This document shows positions 6,543-12,569 of a DNA stretch of 12,569 bases, in pieces. The notes beneath the pieces were generated by a model, which made no database searches, was not told the origin of the DNA, and worked only from the letters and a program-made list of their open reading frames with translations. Both the position numbers and the translations under genes were made by a program. The stretch is from Chlamydiota bacterium. Its GTDB lineage: Bacteria; Chlamydiota; Chlamydiia; Chlamydiales; Rhabdochlamydiaceae. The stretch covers positions 1 to 12,569 of the forward strand of contig JAAKFB010000029.1 in the NCBI GenBank assembly GCA_011065235.1, given 5' to 3'. Positions within the stretch are counted from its first letter, which is position 1, and each line of letters opens with the position of its first letter.

Positions 6543-7413
6543 TTTCCTCATCAGGCTTTCTGTAGTGGTCAGTGCTCTGATTTTCACCTCTCGCTTCTGC
6601 CAAAAAAAAACCGATACGTTCACGATTTTAGCCATCTCTTCCACACGCCCTCACAACACCCTTTATGAAACGCAAATAGAAGAATCCGCAGAACTCGACA
6701 CAGCTTTAAGCCAACCCTACACGTATTTCGGCCGTGGAGGACAAGCTTACGCCTTTTTCAGTGCGGATGGAAAATATGTCGTGAAATTCTTCAAACAACG
6801 CCTCTTCCGCCCCTCTTGGCTTCTCAACCATCTTCCGCTGCCCAAAATACTCCATCGTTATCGTTTCAAGCGCAACTGGAAGCGGAGCGACAAATTCGCA
6901 CGCGACTTTTTCAGCTACAAGGTGGCATCCGAAGAGCTGAGAGACGAGACAGGTATTCTCTATTCACATCTCAATCCGACAACCCATCTAAGCAAAACTC
7001 TCCTCATCACCGATCGTTTGGGAATCGTGCATCCCATCGATCTCGACCACTTTGACTTCGTCGTTCAAAAGCGAGCTGAGATGGTTTACGATCGGATCGA
7101 CAGTCTCATGGAAATGGGAAATCAAAAAGCTGCCAAAGAGGCTCTCCTCCAAGTTTTTTCACTGATCAGCACCCGGGCGAAAAAAGGGTATCGCGACCGA
7201 GATCCCAATATCCGGACCAACTGCGGATTCATCGAAGACAAAGCGGTCAAAATCGATGTGGGCCGTTTTGTCAAAAATGAAGAGATGAAAACCCCAGAAA
7301 GGCACAATGAAGAACTCTTGCGCATCACAGCTCCTTTTGAAGAGTGGATCGAAATTCATCATCCCTATCTTCTTCCCGCCTTTCACCAATATCTTCAGGA
7401 GACGCTTCTGTGA
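6529..7413 (+). CDS. Membrane-anchored kinase-fold-like paralogue 3 of 8
   Basis: This encodes 294 residues, the longest copy when started at ATG 6529 (chosen because of GAGGAGG 6 nt upstream). It overlaps copy 2 by 14 nt. The anchor is residues 10-21, followed by R22-F23-C24. The box reads QKKTDTF, so both the Gln and the Gly of QTxGF are replaced. The extra length is in the linker (residues 37-61), which is unlike other copies and lacks the Trp. The core is well conserved: GRGGQ at 68-72, Lys86 in VVKFF, DETG, FVVQKRA, then D-R-D225-P with Asn231 and Asp243 (IDVGRF). Phe of NFGF is Cys (NCGF), as in copy 6. Its last codons lie in frame overlap with the GTG start of copy 4. It retains every lysine/aspartate/asparagine position expected for an active kinase-like fold. 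Confidence 0.8.
   Translation: MKHFNFLIRLSVVVSALIFTSRFCQKKTDTFTILAISSTRPHNTLYETQIEESAELDTALSQPYTYFGRGGQAYAFFSADGKYVVKFFKQRLFRPSWLLNHLPLPKILHRYRFKRNWKRSDKFARDFFSYKVASEELRDETGILYSHLNPTTHLSKTLLITDRLGIVHPIDLDHFDFVVQKRAEMVYDRIDSLMEMGNQKAAKEALLQVFSLISTRAKKGYRDRDPNIRTNCGFIEDKAVKIDVGRFVKNEEMKTPERHNEELLRITAPFEEWIEIHHPYLLPAFHQYLQETLL
7397..7401 (+). promoter_or_regulatory. Ribosome-binding site for GTG start of array gene 4
   Basis: AGGAG precedes GTG 7410 by 8 nt. The GTG shares bases with the TGA stop of copy 3 (GTGA). A longer frame opens at GTG 7344 but would add 22 Ser-rich residues before the anchor, unlike any other copy. Confidence 0.65.
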
Positions 7414-8282
7414 TTAAAAGGATCAGCCAGCTCCTCCTTCTCGCTCTTGCGATCCATTATATTCCCAAATTTTGCCGCAGCAAAACCGCCGGCTTCACAA
7501 TTCCCAATATCCAGTCTCATTTGGCCTACAATTCCGACTGGGAAGTTGCCAACCCTCCTCTCCCCGAAATCTTCAATCAATCATTTTCCTATTTCAGTGC
7601 CGGAGGGCAATGCTATGTATTTCTCTCTGAAGATGGAAATTATGTTCTCAAGTTTTTTAAACATCATCAAAGGCGTCTTCCCTTTCTTGTAGAATACCTC
7701 CCTCTTCCTGCCAAATGGGCGGCAAAACGGGAAAAACAGCGGGCCCGGCGCTTGAAAAAACTTCAGCGGGATTACCGCAGCTACAAACTTGCCATCGAAC
7801 AGCTCGAAGAGGAGACGGGCCTTCTCTACGTTCATCTCAATCAAACAACCGATCTGAAGAAATCTGCGCGCATTATCGACAAGCTCAACATCACACATCG
7901 CGTCCCTCTCGATCAAGTGGGGTTTATCGTCCAAAAACGAGCATCTTTGGCCCTCCCTCACTTATCTGAGCTTATCGAGGCCCATGATATTCCTCTGGCC
8001 AAAAGCGCCATCGAATCGGTCTGCAATCTCATTTTGACCCGCTGTGAAAAAGGAATCTACGACGAAGATGCCAAGATCCACCGGAACTTTGGGTTCATCG
8101 ACAACCGAGCCATCCTCATTGATGTGGGCCGTTTAAGACCCGATCCCCGACGTACCGATCCTAAAATCCAACAAGCGGATCTTTTCAAAATCACAAAACG
8201 ACTCGATGACTATCTTTCGAGCATGTCACCAGAGCTCTCCGAGCATCTACACACCTATCTGCAAGAGAGGATACATGATTAG
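7410..8282 (+). CDS. Membrane-anchored kinase-fold-like paralogue 4 of 8
   Basis: This encodes 290 residues from GTG 7410, in a 4-nt GTGA overlap with copy 3, the same arrangement as the ATGA junctions elsewhere. The anchor is residues 5-19, then KF21-C22 RSKTAGF, where Gln of the usual QT is Lys. W44 is in the linker. The loop is SAGGQ (63-67), with Lys81 in VLKFFKHH. A long, very basic stretch (KWAAKREKQRARRLKKLQR) precedes the helix-C-like YKLAIEQLEEETG. FIVQKRA forms the hinge-like strand. Asp220, Asn226 and Asp238 (IDVGRL) supply the catalytic-loop and DFG-like positions, with Pro of DxDP replaced by Ala. The C-terminal tail reads SPELSEHLHTYLQE. The basic stretch could bind acidic lipid or nucleic acid; that is speculation. 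Confidence 0.8.
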   Translation: MIKRISQLLLLALAIHYIPKFCRSKTAGFTIPNIQSHLAYNSDWEVANPPLPEIFNQSFSYFSAGGQCYVFLSEDGNYVLKFFKHHQRRLPFLVEYLPLPAKWAAKREKQRARRLKKLQRDYRSYKLAIEQLEEETGLLYVHLNQTTDLKKSARIIDKLNITHRVPLDQVGFIVQKRASLALPHLSELIEAHDIPLAKSAIESVCNLILTRCEKGIYDEDAKIHRNFGFIDNRAILIDVGRLRPDPRRTDPKIQQADLFKITKRLDDYLSSMSPELSEHLHTYLQERIHD

Positions 8283-9117
8283 AAAGGGAATGTTTCTTCT
8301 CGTTTTAACTCTGAGTATTTGGGCAGTTGCTAGGTTTTGTCACCATCAGACAAAAGGATTTCGCCTCTCTAAACTCAAGCACAACACCACCTGTCTCGCG
8401 CATCAACGCTCCCCCTCCCTCACATCTGATCAAAGAGCGCTTCTCGATCAGAAATTTCACTACTTGGGACGGGGTCTCCAATGCTTTGCTTTTCTCTCAG
8501 AGGATGGACAAACCGTCCTCAAGCTCTTCAATAACCGGTATCAAAATCGCCTGTTTTGGCTCCAAAGCACCCCTTTGCGTCATTTCTTCCACCACAAAAT
8601 TGCCTATAATCAAAAAAAGTGGGCCCTTTCCTTTGCCAGCTATGAAGTGGCCTTTGAAAGCTTAAAAGAGGAAACGGGCCTTTTGTTTTTTCATCCAAAG
8701 CCATGCACAGAATGTCCACTGGTGACACTCGTCGACCCTTTGCACATCTCTCACAAAATCGACCTTGCCAAAACAGCCTTTGTTCTCCAAAAAAAGGCGA
8801 CGATGGCCTACCCCTATCTCGATACATGCTCAGCTGACCAAGCGCAAAGCGCCATTCAATCCCTCGTCACTTTGATGCAAAAGAAAATGTCCTTGGGAAT
8901 TAACGATCGCGATCCGCTGATTCGGACCAATTTTGGATTTTTAGAAGGGCGTGCCGTCCAGGTCGATATCGGACCATTTTCACTAGACCCCACCTTGAAA
9001 GATTCCCAAAGCCATAAAGAAGAAATCACAAAAATCACGTTGAGCTTGAAACATTGGCTCGAGAAGCACCATCCTGAATTTTTACCCCACCTCTATGATG
9101 CGATCGAAAATTTATAA
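8275..9117 (+). CDS. Membrane-anchored kinase-fold-like paralogue 5 of 8
   Basis: This encodes 280 residues. ATG 8275 is preceded by the purine tract AAGAGAGG (8263-8270) and overlaps copy 4 by 8 nt; the upstream in-frame ATG 8206 is rejected because it would bury the anchor. The anchor is residues 6-19, then ARF21-C22 HHQTKGF. The linker holds no Trp. The loop is GRGLQ (65-69) and the lysine is Lys83 (VLKLF), followed by NNR where most copies have KHH. The EETG box is followed by LFFHPKP and a Cys pair (CTEC) in place of the usual HLNxT stretch, a local divergence unique to this copy. FVLQKKA, then Asp213, Asn219 and Asp231 are intact, but the DFG-like motif is VDIGPF with Pro in place of Arg. 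Core residues are all kept, so it probably folds like its neighbours. Confidence 0.8.
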   Translation: MIRKGMFLLVLTLSIWAVARFCHHQTKGFRLSKLKHNTTCLAHQRSPSLTSDQRALLDQKFHYLGRGLQCFAFLSEDGQTVLKLFNNRYQNRLFWLQSTPLRHFFHHKIAYNQKKWALSFASYEVAFESLKEETGLLFFHPKPCTECPLVTLVDPLHISHKIDLAKTAFVLQKKATMAYPYLDTCSADQAQSAIQSLVTLMQKKMSLGINDRDPLIRTNFGFLEGRAVQVDIGPFSLDPTLKDSQSHKEEITKITLSLKHWLEKHHPEFLPHLYDAIENL

Positions 9118-9949
9118 AATTCTTTTAGCTCTCGCCCTTCTGGTCGGAGTCGAGCGATTTTGCCGCTCGCAAACAGAGGGATTTCGTTTGAGTAAAGCCA
9201 CCTCAAATTATTCCTACCCTTTTGTTGAAGAGATTTCGACATGCCCCGCAGTGCTGGATCAGCCTTTTTATTTTTTGGGAAGTGGGGTACAATTTTATGT
9301 GTTTATTGGAAAAGATCATCAAACCGTATTGAAATTGTTTAAACATCATCACATGGGCTTTTCAACAGATTTTTTATCTCAATTTCTTCCCCCGTCTCAT
9401 TCCCTTTTGAAAAAACGGGAAAAACGGATGCTCCACCTCTTTGAATCGGTGAAAATTGCTTCTCAAAAGCTTCCCCGCCAAACGGGAGTGATCTATACCC
9501 ATCTGCAAAAAACCGATCGACTTTTGGGGGAAACAGTGATCCATGACAAATTGCATATCGCCTATCCTATCAATCTCGATAAAACCGAATTTGTCTTGCA
9601 AAAGCTTGCGACCCCTGTTTATGAACATCTCGACTCCCTCTTTCGCGAAAAGCGGATCGAAGAGGCCATCGCATCGATGCATAGCCTTGTCGATTTGATC
9701 CGCACACGCTCTGAGCTGGGAATTAAAAACAAAGATGGAAACATCTTAGAAAATTGCGGTTTCCTTGACAATCAACCGATCGAGCTTGATATTGGCTCCT
9801 TCGTTTTGCGCTCGGTCTCTACGCACCCCAATCCCCACCAAAAAGCTGCCTTGAGTGCAACCTTGCAGCTTCTCGGATGGATCAAACGCCACTATCCCGA
9901 AAACCTCCAAGAGTGTAGGACCCACCTGATTGATGAAAATATTCTTTAA
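9095..9949 (+). CDS. Membrane-anchored kinase-fold-like paralogue 6 of 8 (possibly degenerate)
   Basis: This encodes 284 residues from ATG 9095, or 283 from the adjacent ATG 9098. It overlaps copy 5 by 20-23 nt, the longest overlap in the array. No Shine-Dalgarno is visible, so translation probably depends on ribosomes finishing copy 5. The anchor is residues 9-19, then ERF22-C23 RSQTEGF. The loop is GSGVQ (62-66) and the lysine is Lys80 in VLKLFKHHH. It is the only copy lacking an acidic residue at the helix-C-like position (Gln124 in KIASQKL), and it has RQTG instead of EETG. If that Glu/Asp forms the usual salt bridge with the lysine, this copy would be a pseudokinase. Asp214, Asn220 and Asp232 (LDIGSF) remain, although DxDP reads NKDG. 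The tail is HYPENLQEC. Confidence 0.75.
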   Translation: MMRSKIYKILLALALLVGVERFCRSQTEGFRLSKATSNYSYPFVEEISTCPAVLDQPFYFLGSGVQFYVFIGKDHQTVLKLFKHHHMGFSTDFLSQFLPPSHSLLKKREKRMLHLFESVKIASQKLPRQTGVIYTHLQKTDRLLGETVIHDKLHIAYPINLDKTEFVLQKLATPVYEHLDSLFREKRIEEAIASMHSLVDLIRTRSELGIKNKDGNILENCGFLDNQPIELDIGSFVLRSVSTHPNPHQKAALSATLQLLGWIKRHYPENLQECRTHLIDENIL

Positions 9950-10793
9950 ATTCCTCTTATTGGTCGCCCTTTATTTCTCAGCAGAAAAGCTGATCCGCAC
10001 CCAAACCAATGGCTTTCGTCTTGAAAAAATCCAATCCGATTTCTCCTCTCGCCCCGAGTGGGAAATCCAAAATTCAAAACCCCTTCCCGATGTTTTGAAC
10101 CAGCGCTTTTATTTCCTCGATAGCGGCGTCCAGTGCTACGCGTTCGAGAGTGAAGATCACACAACAGTTTTGAAAGTCTTCAAACACTACCATCTTTGGC
10201 CCAGTTCAAAAATCCTGAGAGCCCTTCCTCTGCCAAACTCTCTTCGCAAGCGGTGCGATGCGACTATTTCAAAGAGAGAAGCGCGAATAGATAAAATTTT
10301 CCAAGGTGCAAAAATTGCATGCGAAGATCTCTCTGAAAATACCGCTGTTTTTTATGTAAATCTCAACCCCACAAATCAAACCCTTCCCCCTGTCGAAATC
10401 TATGATAAAATTGGAGTGCGCTACACCTTTGATCTCAATACCACTCCCTTTTTGCTACAGCGAAAAGCCGAACTCCTCTTGCCATATTTAGATAAGCATT
10501 CAGATCAAGCCGTTGAAATCATCGATGCGTATTTCGACTGCGTATTGAGTCGAATCAAAAAAGGGTATACAAATGAAGACTCCAGAATTAATCGAAATAT
10601 TGGGATTTCCAAAGGACAAGTGATCGAAATTGATATTGGAGCTTTGGTTAAAAATAGCCCAACCTCCACAGATTTTTATCAAAAAAGAGAAGTTTTTTAC
10701 GAAATTTGTCAATTCAAAGAGTGGGCTTCAAAAAACCGTCCTGAGCTCAATGACTATCTAGACCAAAAACTCAAACAAGTGATACGCGCATGA
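9933..10793 (+). CDS. Membrane-anchored kinase-fold-like paralogue 7 of 8 (FC motif lost)
   Basis: This encodes 286 residues from ATG 9933. A TTG codon at 9930 would add one residue and sits 9 nt from TAGGA (9916-9920), against 12 nt for the ATG, so the start is slightly uncertain. It overlaps copy 6 by 17-20 nt. The anchor is residues 3-17, but the juxtamembrane box is EKLIRTQTNGF: the otherwise invariant Phe-Cys is Leu-Ile. W43 and a PLPDVLNQ linker closely match copy 4. The loop is DSGVQ (63-67) with Lys81 in VLKVFKHYH. The helix-C-like Glu is present (KIACEDL), but the next box is ENTA, not EETG, and HL reads NL. Asp216, Asn222 and Asp234 (IDIGAL) are kept, while NFGF becomes NIGI. It is the most diverged copy outside the core positions. 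Confidence 0.8.
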   Translation: MKIFFKFLLLVALYFSAEKLIRTQTNGFRLEKIQSDFSSRPEWEIQNSKPLPDVLNQRFYFLDSGVQCYAFESEDHTTVLKVFKHYHLWPSSKILRALPLPNSLRKRCDATISKREARIDKIFQGAKIACEDLSENTAVFYVNLNPTNQTLPPVEIYDKIGVRYTFDLNTTPFLLQRKAELLLPYLDKHSDQAVEIIDAYFDCVLSRIKKGYTNEDSRINRNIGISKGQVIEIDIGALVKNSPTSTDFYQKREVFYEICQFKEWASKNRPELNDYLDQKLKQVIRA

Positions 10794-11632
10794 ACATATT
10801 TCGTCTCTTCCTCTTTGCTATTCTTTTCATTTGTGCAGAACGCTTTTGTCACAAGCAAACCCATGGATTCCGCCTCCACAAAATCCACTCTAGCCTTCCT
10901 CAAAATCCCCAATGGGAAACGCCTCTGCCCACGAATGAGGCCTGCGAAATTCTGCAGCAGCCCTTTCACTTCTTGAACAGCGGGGGCGAATGCTACGTCT
11001 TTGTCTCCCAAGACGGAGATTACGTCCTCAAATTCTTCAAGCACCACCATATGCGCCAAAAAAGCTGGATAGATCCCGTTCTTCCCCAATCTCTCATCGA
11101 AAAAAGGCGCGAACGGCTCTCGAAACTCTTTACAAGCTGCAAAATTGCTTATGAGCGCTTTTCAGAAGGAACAGGTCTTGTCTATCTTCACCTGACAAAA
11201 ACCGACCATCTCCGCTCCCAAATCCGCCTTTTTGATCCCATCGGAGTCGTCCATACCCTTAATCTCGATGAGATAGAGTTTGTCCTCCAAAAACGGGCGA
11301 CACTCGCCTATTCTACCCTCACAGCTCTTATCGAGGCACGTGAATTTGAAGCTGCAAAACGGCGCTTAGAATCCCTTGTCGATCTCATCGCCTCTCGCAG
11401 CAAAGCTGGCATTGCGGATCACGATGCGCGCAAACGCAATTTTGGATTCATCGGATCTGATGCCATTGAACTGGACCTCGGTTCCTTTTCCCTCAATGAA
11501 TCTCTCAAAGATCCTCAGGAGGCCCAAAAAGCATTTCTTTATGAAACGATGAAGCTCCGTCGCTGGATCAAAAAATACCATCCAGAACTCTCCGAGAGCT
11601 TAGATGCAAAGATCAAAGAACATTTGATTTAG
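10790..11632 (+). CDS. Membrane-anchored kinase-fold-like paralogue 8 of 8
   Basis: This encodes 280 residues and is the last copy. ATG 10790 overlaps copy 7 as ATGA; no clear ribosome-binding site precedes it, so coupling is likely. The anchor is residues 3-16, then ERF19-C20 HKQTHGF. W42 is in the linker. The loop is NSGGE (63-67): Gln of the GxQ motif is Glu only here. Lys81 lies in VLKFFKHHHM. The helix-C-like Glu is in KIAYERF, followed by EGTG. The catalytic-loop candidate has one residue fewer than the other copies, so Asp212 and Asn217 are five apart, as in canonical HRDxxxxN kinases, rather than six. The DFG-like Asp is 229 (LDLGSF). The tail is WIKKYHPELSESL. It ends about 40 nt before hsp20, with that gene's candidate -35 box inside its last codons. 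Confidence 0.8.
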   Translation: MNIFRLFLFAILFICAERFCHKQTHGFRLHKIHSSLPQNPQWETPLPTNEACEILQQPFHFLNSGGECYVFVSQDGDYVLKFFKHHHMRQKSWIDPVLPQSLIEKRRERLSKLFTSCKIAYERFSEGTGLVYLHLTKTDHLRSQIRLFDPIGVVHTLNLDEIEFVLQKRATLAYSTLTALIEAREFEAAKRRLESLVDLIASRSKAGIADHDARKRNFGFIGSDAIELDLGSFSLNESLKDPQEAQKAFLYETMKLRRWIKKYHPELSESLDAKIKEHLI

Positions 11633-11652
11633 TCCTTCAGATACGTTATATT
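11624..11652 (+). promoter_or_regulatory. Candidate promoter for hsp20
   Basis: TTGATT (11624-11629), 17 nt, then TATATT (11647-11652) make a good sigma70-type match. The -35 box overlaps the end of array gene 8. RNA would start near 11659, just before the AGAGG ribosome-binding site at 11661-11665 (7 nt from ATG 11673). The -35 hexamer is the same as in the array promoter candidate. No CIRCE inverted repeat is present. Confidence 0.45.
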
Positions 11653-11672
11653 TTTTAAAAAGAGGTTTAGCT

Positions 11673-12113
11673 ATGAGTGATGATAAAGATAAGAAAGTGG
11701 AACCCCGATCTTTTTGGTCTTTTCCTAGACGTCATCCCTTTTCTTTGTTTGAAAATGTCGATGATGACTGGGATCTGCAAGAGTTTACAAACCCATCGGG
11801 TTTGAGTGTTTCAGAAGACGACCAACACATCTATGTCGAAGCTGCACTCCCGGGAATCCATCCAGACGAAATTGACATGATCTACGATAAGGGAATCCTC
11901 TGGATCAAAGCCGAAAAAAAAGAAGAAACTGAAAATAAGAAGAAAAAATTCTACCGTAAAGCCTTGAGCACTTTTTCTTATCGCATTGCCGTTCCAGGAG
12001 AAATCGACGAGTCTAAACAGCCCGACGCCATTTGTAAAAATGGTGTGCTCAAAGTCACTTTTTTTATAACAAAACAAGGATCATCGAAAAAAATACCAAT
12101 TAAATCTGCTTGA
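11673..12113 (+). CDS. Small heat-shock protein (Hsp20/alpha-crystallin family)
   Basis: This encodes a 146-residue cytosolic ATP-independent holdase that binds unfolding proteins and keeps them refoldable for DnaK/ClpB. The N-terminal arm (1-40) is rich in Phe/Trp and Arg, as usual for substrate-binding arms. The alpha-crystallin domain runs about 43-132, with ALPG at 58-61, FYRKALSTFSYRIAVPGEID at 93-112, and the GVLKVTF strand (124-130). The C-terminal I-P-I (141-143) is the I-x-I motif that docks in a neighbouring subunit to build oligomers. Length is typical of bacterial class A/B members. A Lys/Glu-rich insertion (81-92) lies in the loop region before the dimerising strand. AGAGG at 11661-11665 supports the start. 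The next gene starts on its stop codon (1-nt overlap), so the two are co-translated. Family assignment is firm. Confidence 0.93.
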   Translation: MSDDKDKKVEPRSFWSFPRRHPFSLFENVDDDWDLQEFTNPSGLSVSEDDQHIYVEAALPGIHPDEIDMIYDKGILWIKAEKKEETENKKKKFYRKALSTFSYRIAVPGEIDESKQPDAICKNGVLKVTFFITKQGSSKKIPIKSA

Positions 12114-12569
12114 TGAAACTAATTTTAGCGACAGTTTTTGTTCTCGCAGGGGCTTTGGCTTTCTGCAAACTGCGTAAACACGAAGCAATTGCTGAATCTT
12201 TTCCCGTCGTCGAGCAAAAACCGTTTGTCATCCTCATTCCTTCCTATAACAATTCCGCGTACATCGAAAAGAACTTGCGTTCCGTCTTTTCGCAAAATTA
12301 TGAGAATTTTCGCCTCATTTATATCGATGACTTCTCTAATGACGACACCCTAAAAAGAGCACAAAACCTACTGACCGAACTCGACACTAAAAAGCGGGCC
12401 ACCCTCATCCACAACCCAGCTAATTATGGAGCACTTGCTAACCTCTACAACACTGCACACAGCTGCCATGATCATGAAATCCTCGTCATCCTCAGCGGCG
12501 ATGATTATTTTGCTCATGAGAATGTCCTCCATACCCTCAATCAAGCCTATGCGAATCCCGCAACCTGGC
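12113..12569 (+). CDS. Membrane-anchored family 2 glycosyltransferase (3' truncated by window)
   Basis: The first 152 codons are visible; the frame is open to the window edge. ATG 12113 shares one base with the hsp20 TGA. Residues 3-17 form a hydrophobic N-terminal anchor ending in F17-C18-K, echoing the FC box of the array proteins. The GT-A domain starts at about residue 37: ILIPSYNNSAYIEKNLRS (40-57) is the nucleotide-sugar-binding first strand and helix, IYIDDFSNDDT (69-79) the second strand with conserved Asp pair, and NPANYGALANLYN (101-113) the usual N-x-G-x-x-x-A-x-N helix. LSGDDYF (127-133) carries the DxD-type metal site. Family 2 enzymes transfer sugars from nucleotide donors to lipid, polysaccharide or protein acceptors; the acceptor cannot be read from this part. 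An anchored GT-A enzyme normally faces the cytosol, where its donor is. Confidence 0.85.
   Translation, partial: MKLILATVFVLAGALAFCKLRKHEAIAESFPVVEQKPFVILIPSYNNSAYIEKNLRSVFSQNYENFRLIYIDDFSNDDTLKRAQNLLTELDTKKRATLIHNPANYGALANLYNTAHSCHDHEILVILSGDDYFAHENVLHTLNQAYANPATW

Larger units (their letters stand above)
4885..11632 (+). repeat. Tandem array of eight paralogous membrane-anchored kinase-fold-like genes
   Basis: Eight consecutive genes of 275-294 codons share one architecture along their whole length. Each has a hydrophobic anchor of about 15-20 residues, the [RK]FCxxQTxGF box (copies 3, 4 and 7 deviate), then QPFxYLxxGxQxYxFxSxDxxxVLKxFKHH. After these come a basic linker, a YKxAxExLxEETGLLYxHL segment, an IDKLGIxH stretch, hinge-like FVLQKRA, and then DxDPxIxxNFGF with IDxGRF. 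A WIxxHHPELxExL tail closes each protein. Successive genes overlap by 4, 14, 4, 8, about 20-23, 17-20 and 4 nt, and no terminator is seen inside. Divergence at nucleotide level is large, so the duplications are old. I see no frameshift or stop within any copy. Confidence 0.9.

Noticed and set aside
7581..7961. Minus-strand open frame of 126 codons opposite array gene 4
   Set aside because: It is the complement of conserved array motifs, and its apparent pattern only mirrors them.
8206..8274. Upstream extension of array gene 5
   Set aside because: It overlaps gene 4 coding and adds residues not shared with any paralogue; the purine tract fits ATG 8275.
4885..11632. Conserved Cys after the hydrophobic N terminus read as a lipobox (lipoprotein signal)
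   Set aside because: The residue before Cys is Phe and the one before that usually Arg or Lys, which does not fit the [LVI][ASTVI][GAS]C pattern; copy 7 lacks the Cys.
11633..11672. CIRCE/HrcA operator or intrinsic terminator between the array and hsp20
   Set aside because: No GC-rich stem or CIRCE-type inverted repeat is present; the T6A5 run is only AT-rich promoter sequence.
12138..12353. Alternative plus-strand frame over the glycosyltransferase start
   Set aside because: The other frame, starting at 12113, carries all GT-A motifs and runs open to the window end.
1..12569. CRISPR array, tRNA, rRNA, IS element or integrase
   Set aside because: No regularly spaced short repeats, cloverleaf-like sequence, transposase motifs or terminal inverted repeats were recognised; the only repetition is the gene-scale paralogue array and the stop-codon hairpin.

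Overview
The window looks like a chromosomal segment of a member of the Chlamydiae outside the genus Chlamydia (a Waddlia-, Simkania- or Parachlamydia-type amoeba-associated bacterium). This placement is an inference. It rests on an Inc-like bilobed membrane hairpin fused to an acetyltransferase, on large lineage-restricted hypothetical proteins, and on a big tandem family of membrane-anchored paralogues. No rRNA, tRNA or taxonomic marker gene is present to confirm it. Coding density is very high, and no gene-free stretch exceeds about 100 bases.

Layout. (1) Bases 1-783, plus strand, visibly AT-richer than the rest: the 3' part of a nucleotidyltransferase-fold (DUF6036/AbiEii-like) gene overlaps a small partner gene by 8 nt, giving a two-gene accessory cassette. 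(2) Bases 773-2911, minus strand: a large, helix-rich, unrecognised protein whose 3' end overlaps the cassette by 11 nt. (3) Bases 3004-3795, plus strand: a secreted beta-rich protein with a signal peptide. (4) Bases 3799-4866, minus strand: a fusion of an Inc-like double membrane hairpin and a GNAT acetyltransferase. A hairpin covering both stop codons separates genes 3 and 4. (5) Bases 4885-11632, plus strand: eight tandem paralogous genes of 275-294 codons. Each overlaps the next by 4 to about 23 nt, so they form one operon-like block. (6) Bases 11673-12113: a small heat-shock protein (Hsp20) with its own candidate promoter. (7) Bases 12113 to the window end: a 5' portion of a membrane-anchored family 2 glycosyltransferase, overlapping hsp20 by 1 nt.

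The eight-gene array is the main point of interest. Every product has a short N-terminal hydrophobic anchor, a juxtamembrane [RK]FCxxQTxGF motif (altered in copies 3, 4 and 7), and a body whose conserved motifs line up with the protein-kinase-like fold. These are a glycine-containing loop followed by a VLK-type lysine, a hinge-like FVLQKRA segment, a D-(x5)-N pair resembling the catalytic loop, and an IDxG motif resembling DFG. I do not recognise this as a named family. The likeliest reading is a lineage-specific expansion of membrane-tethered or secreted kinase-like proteins, possibly host-directed, next to an Inc-like acetyltransferase gene. Function and localisation are inference only.
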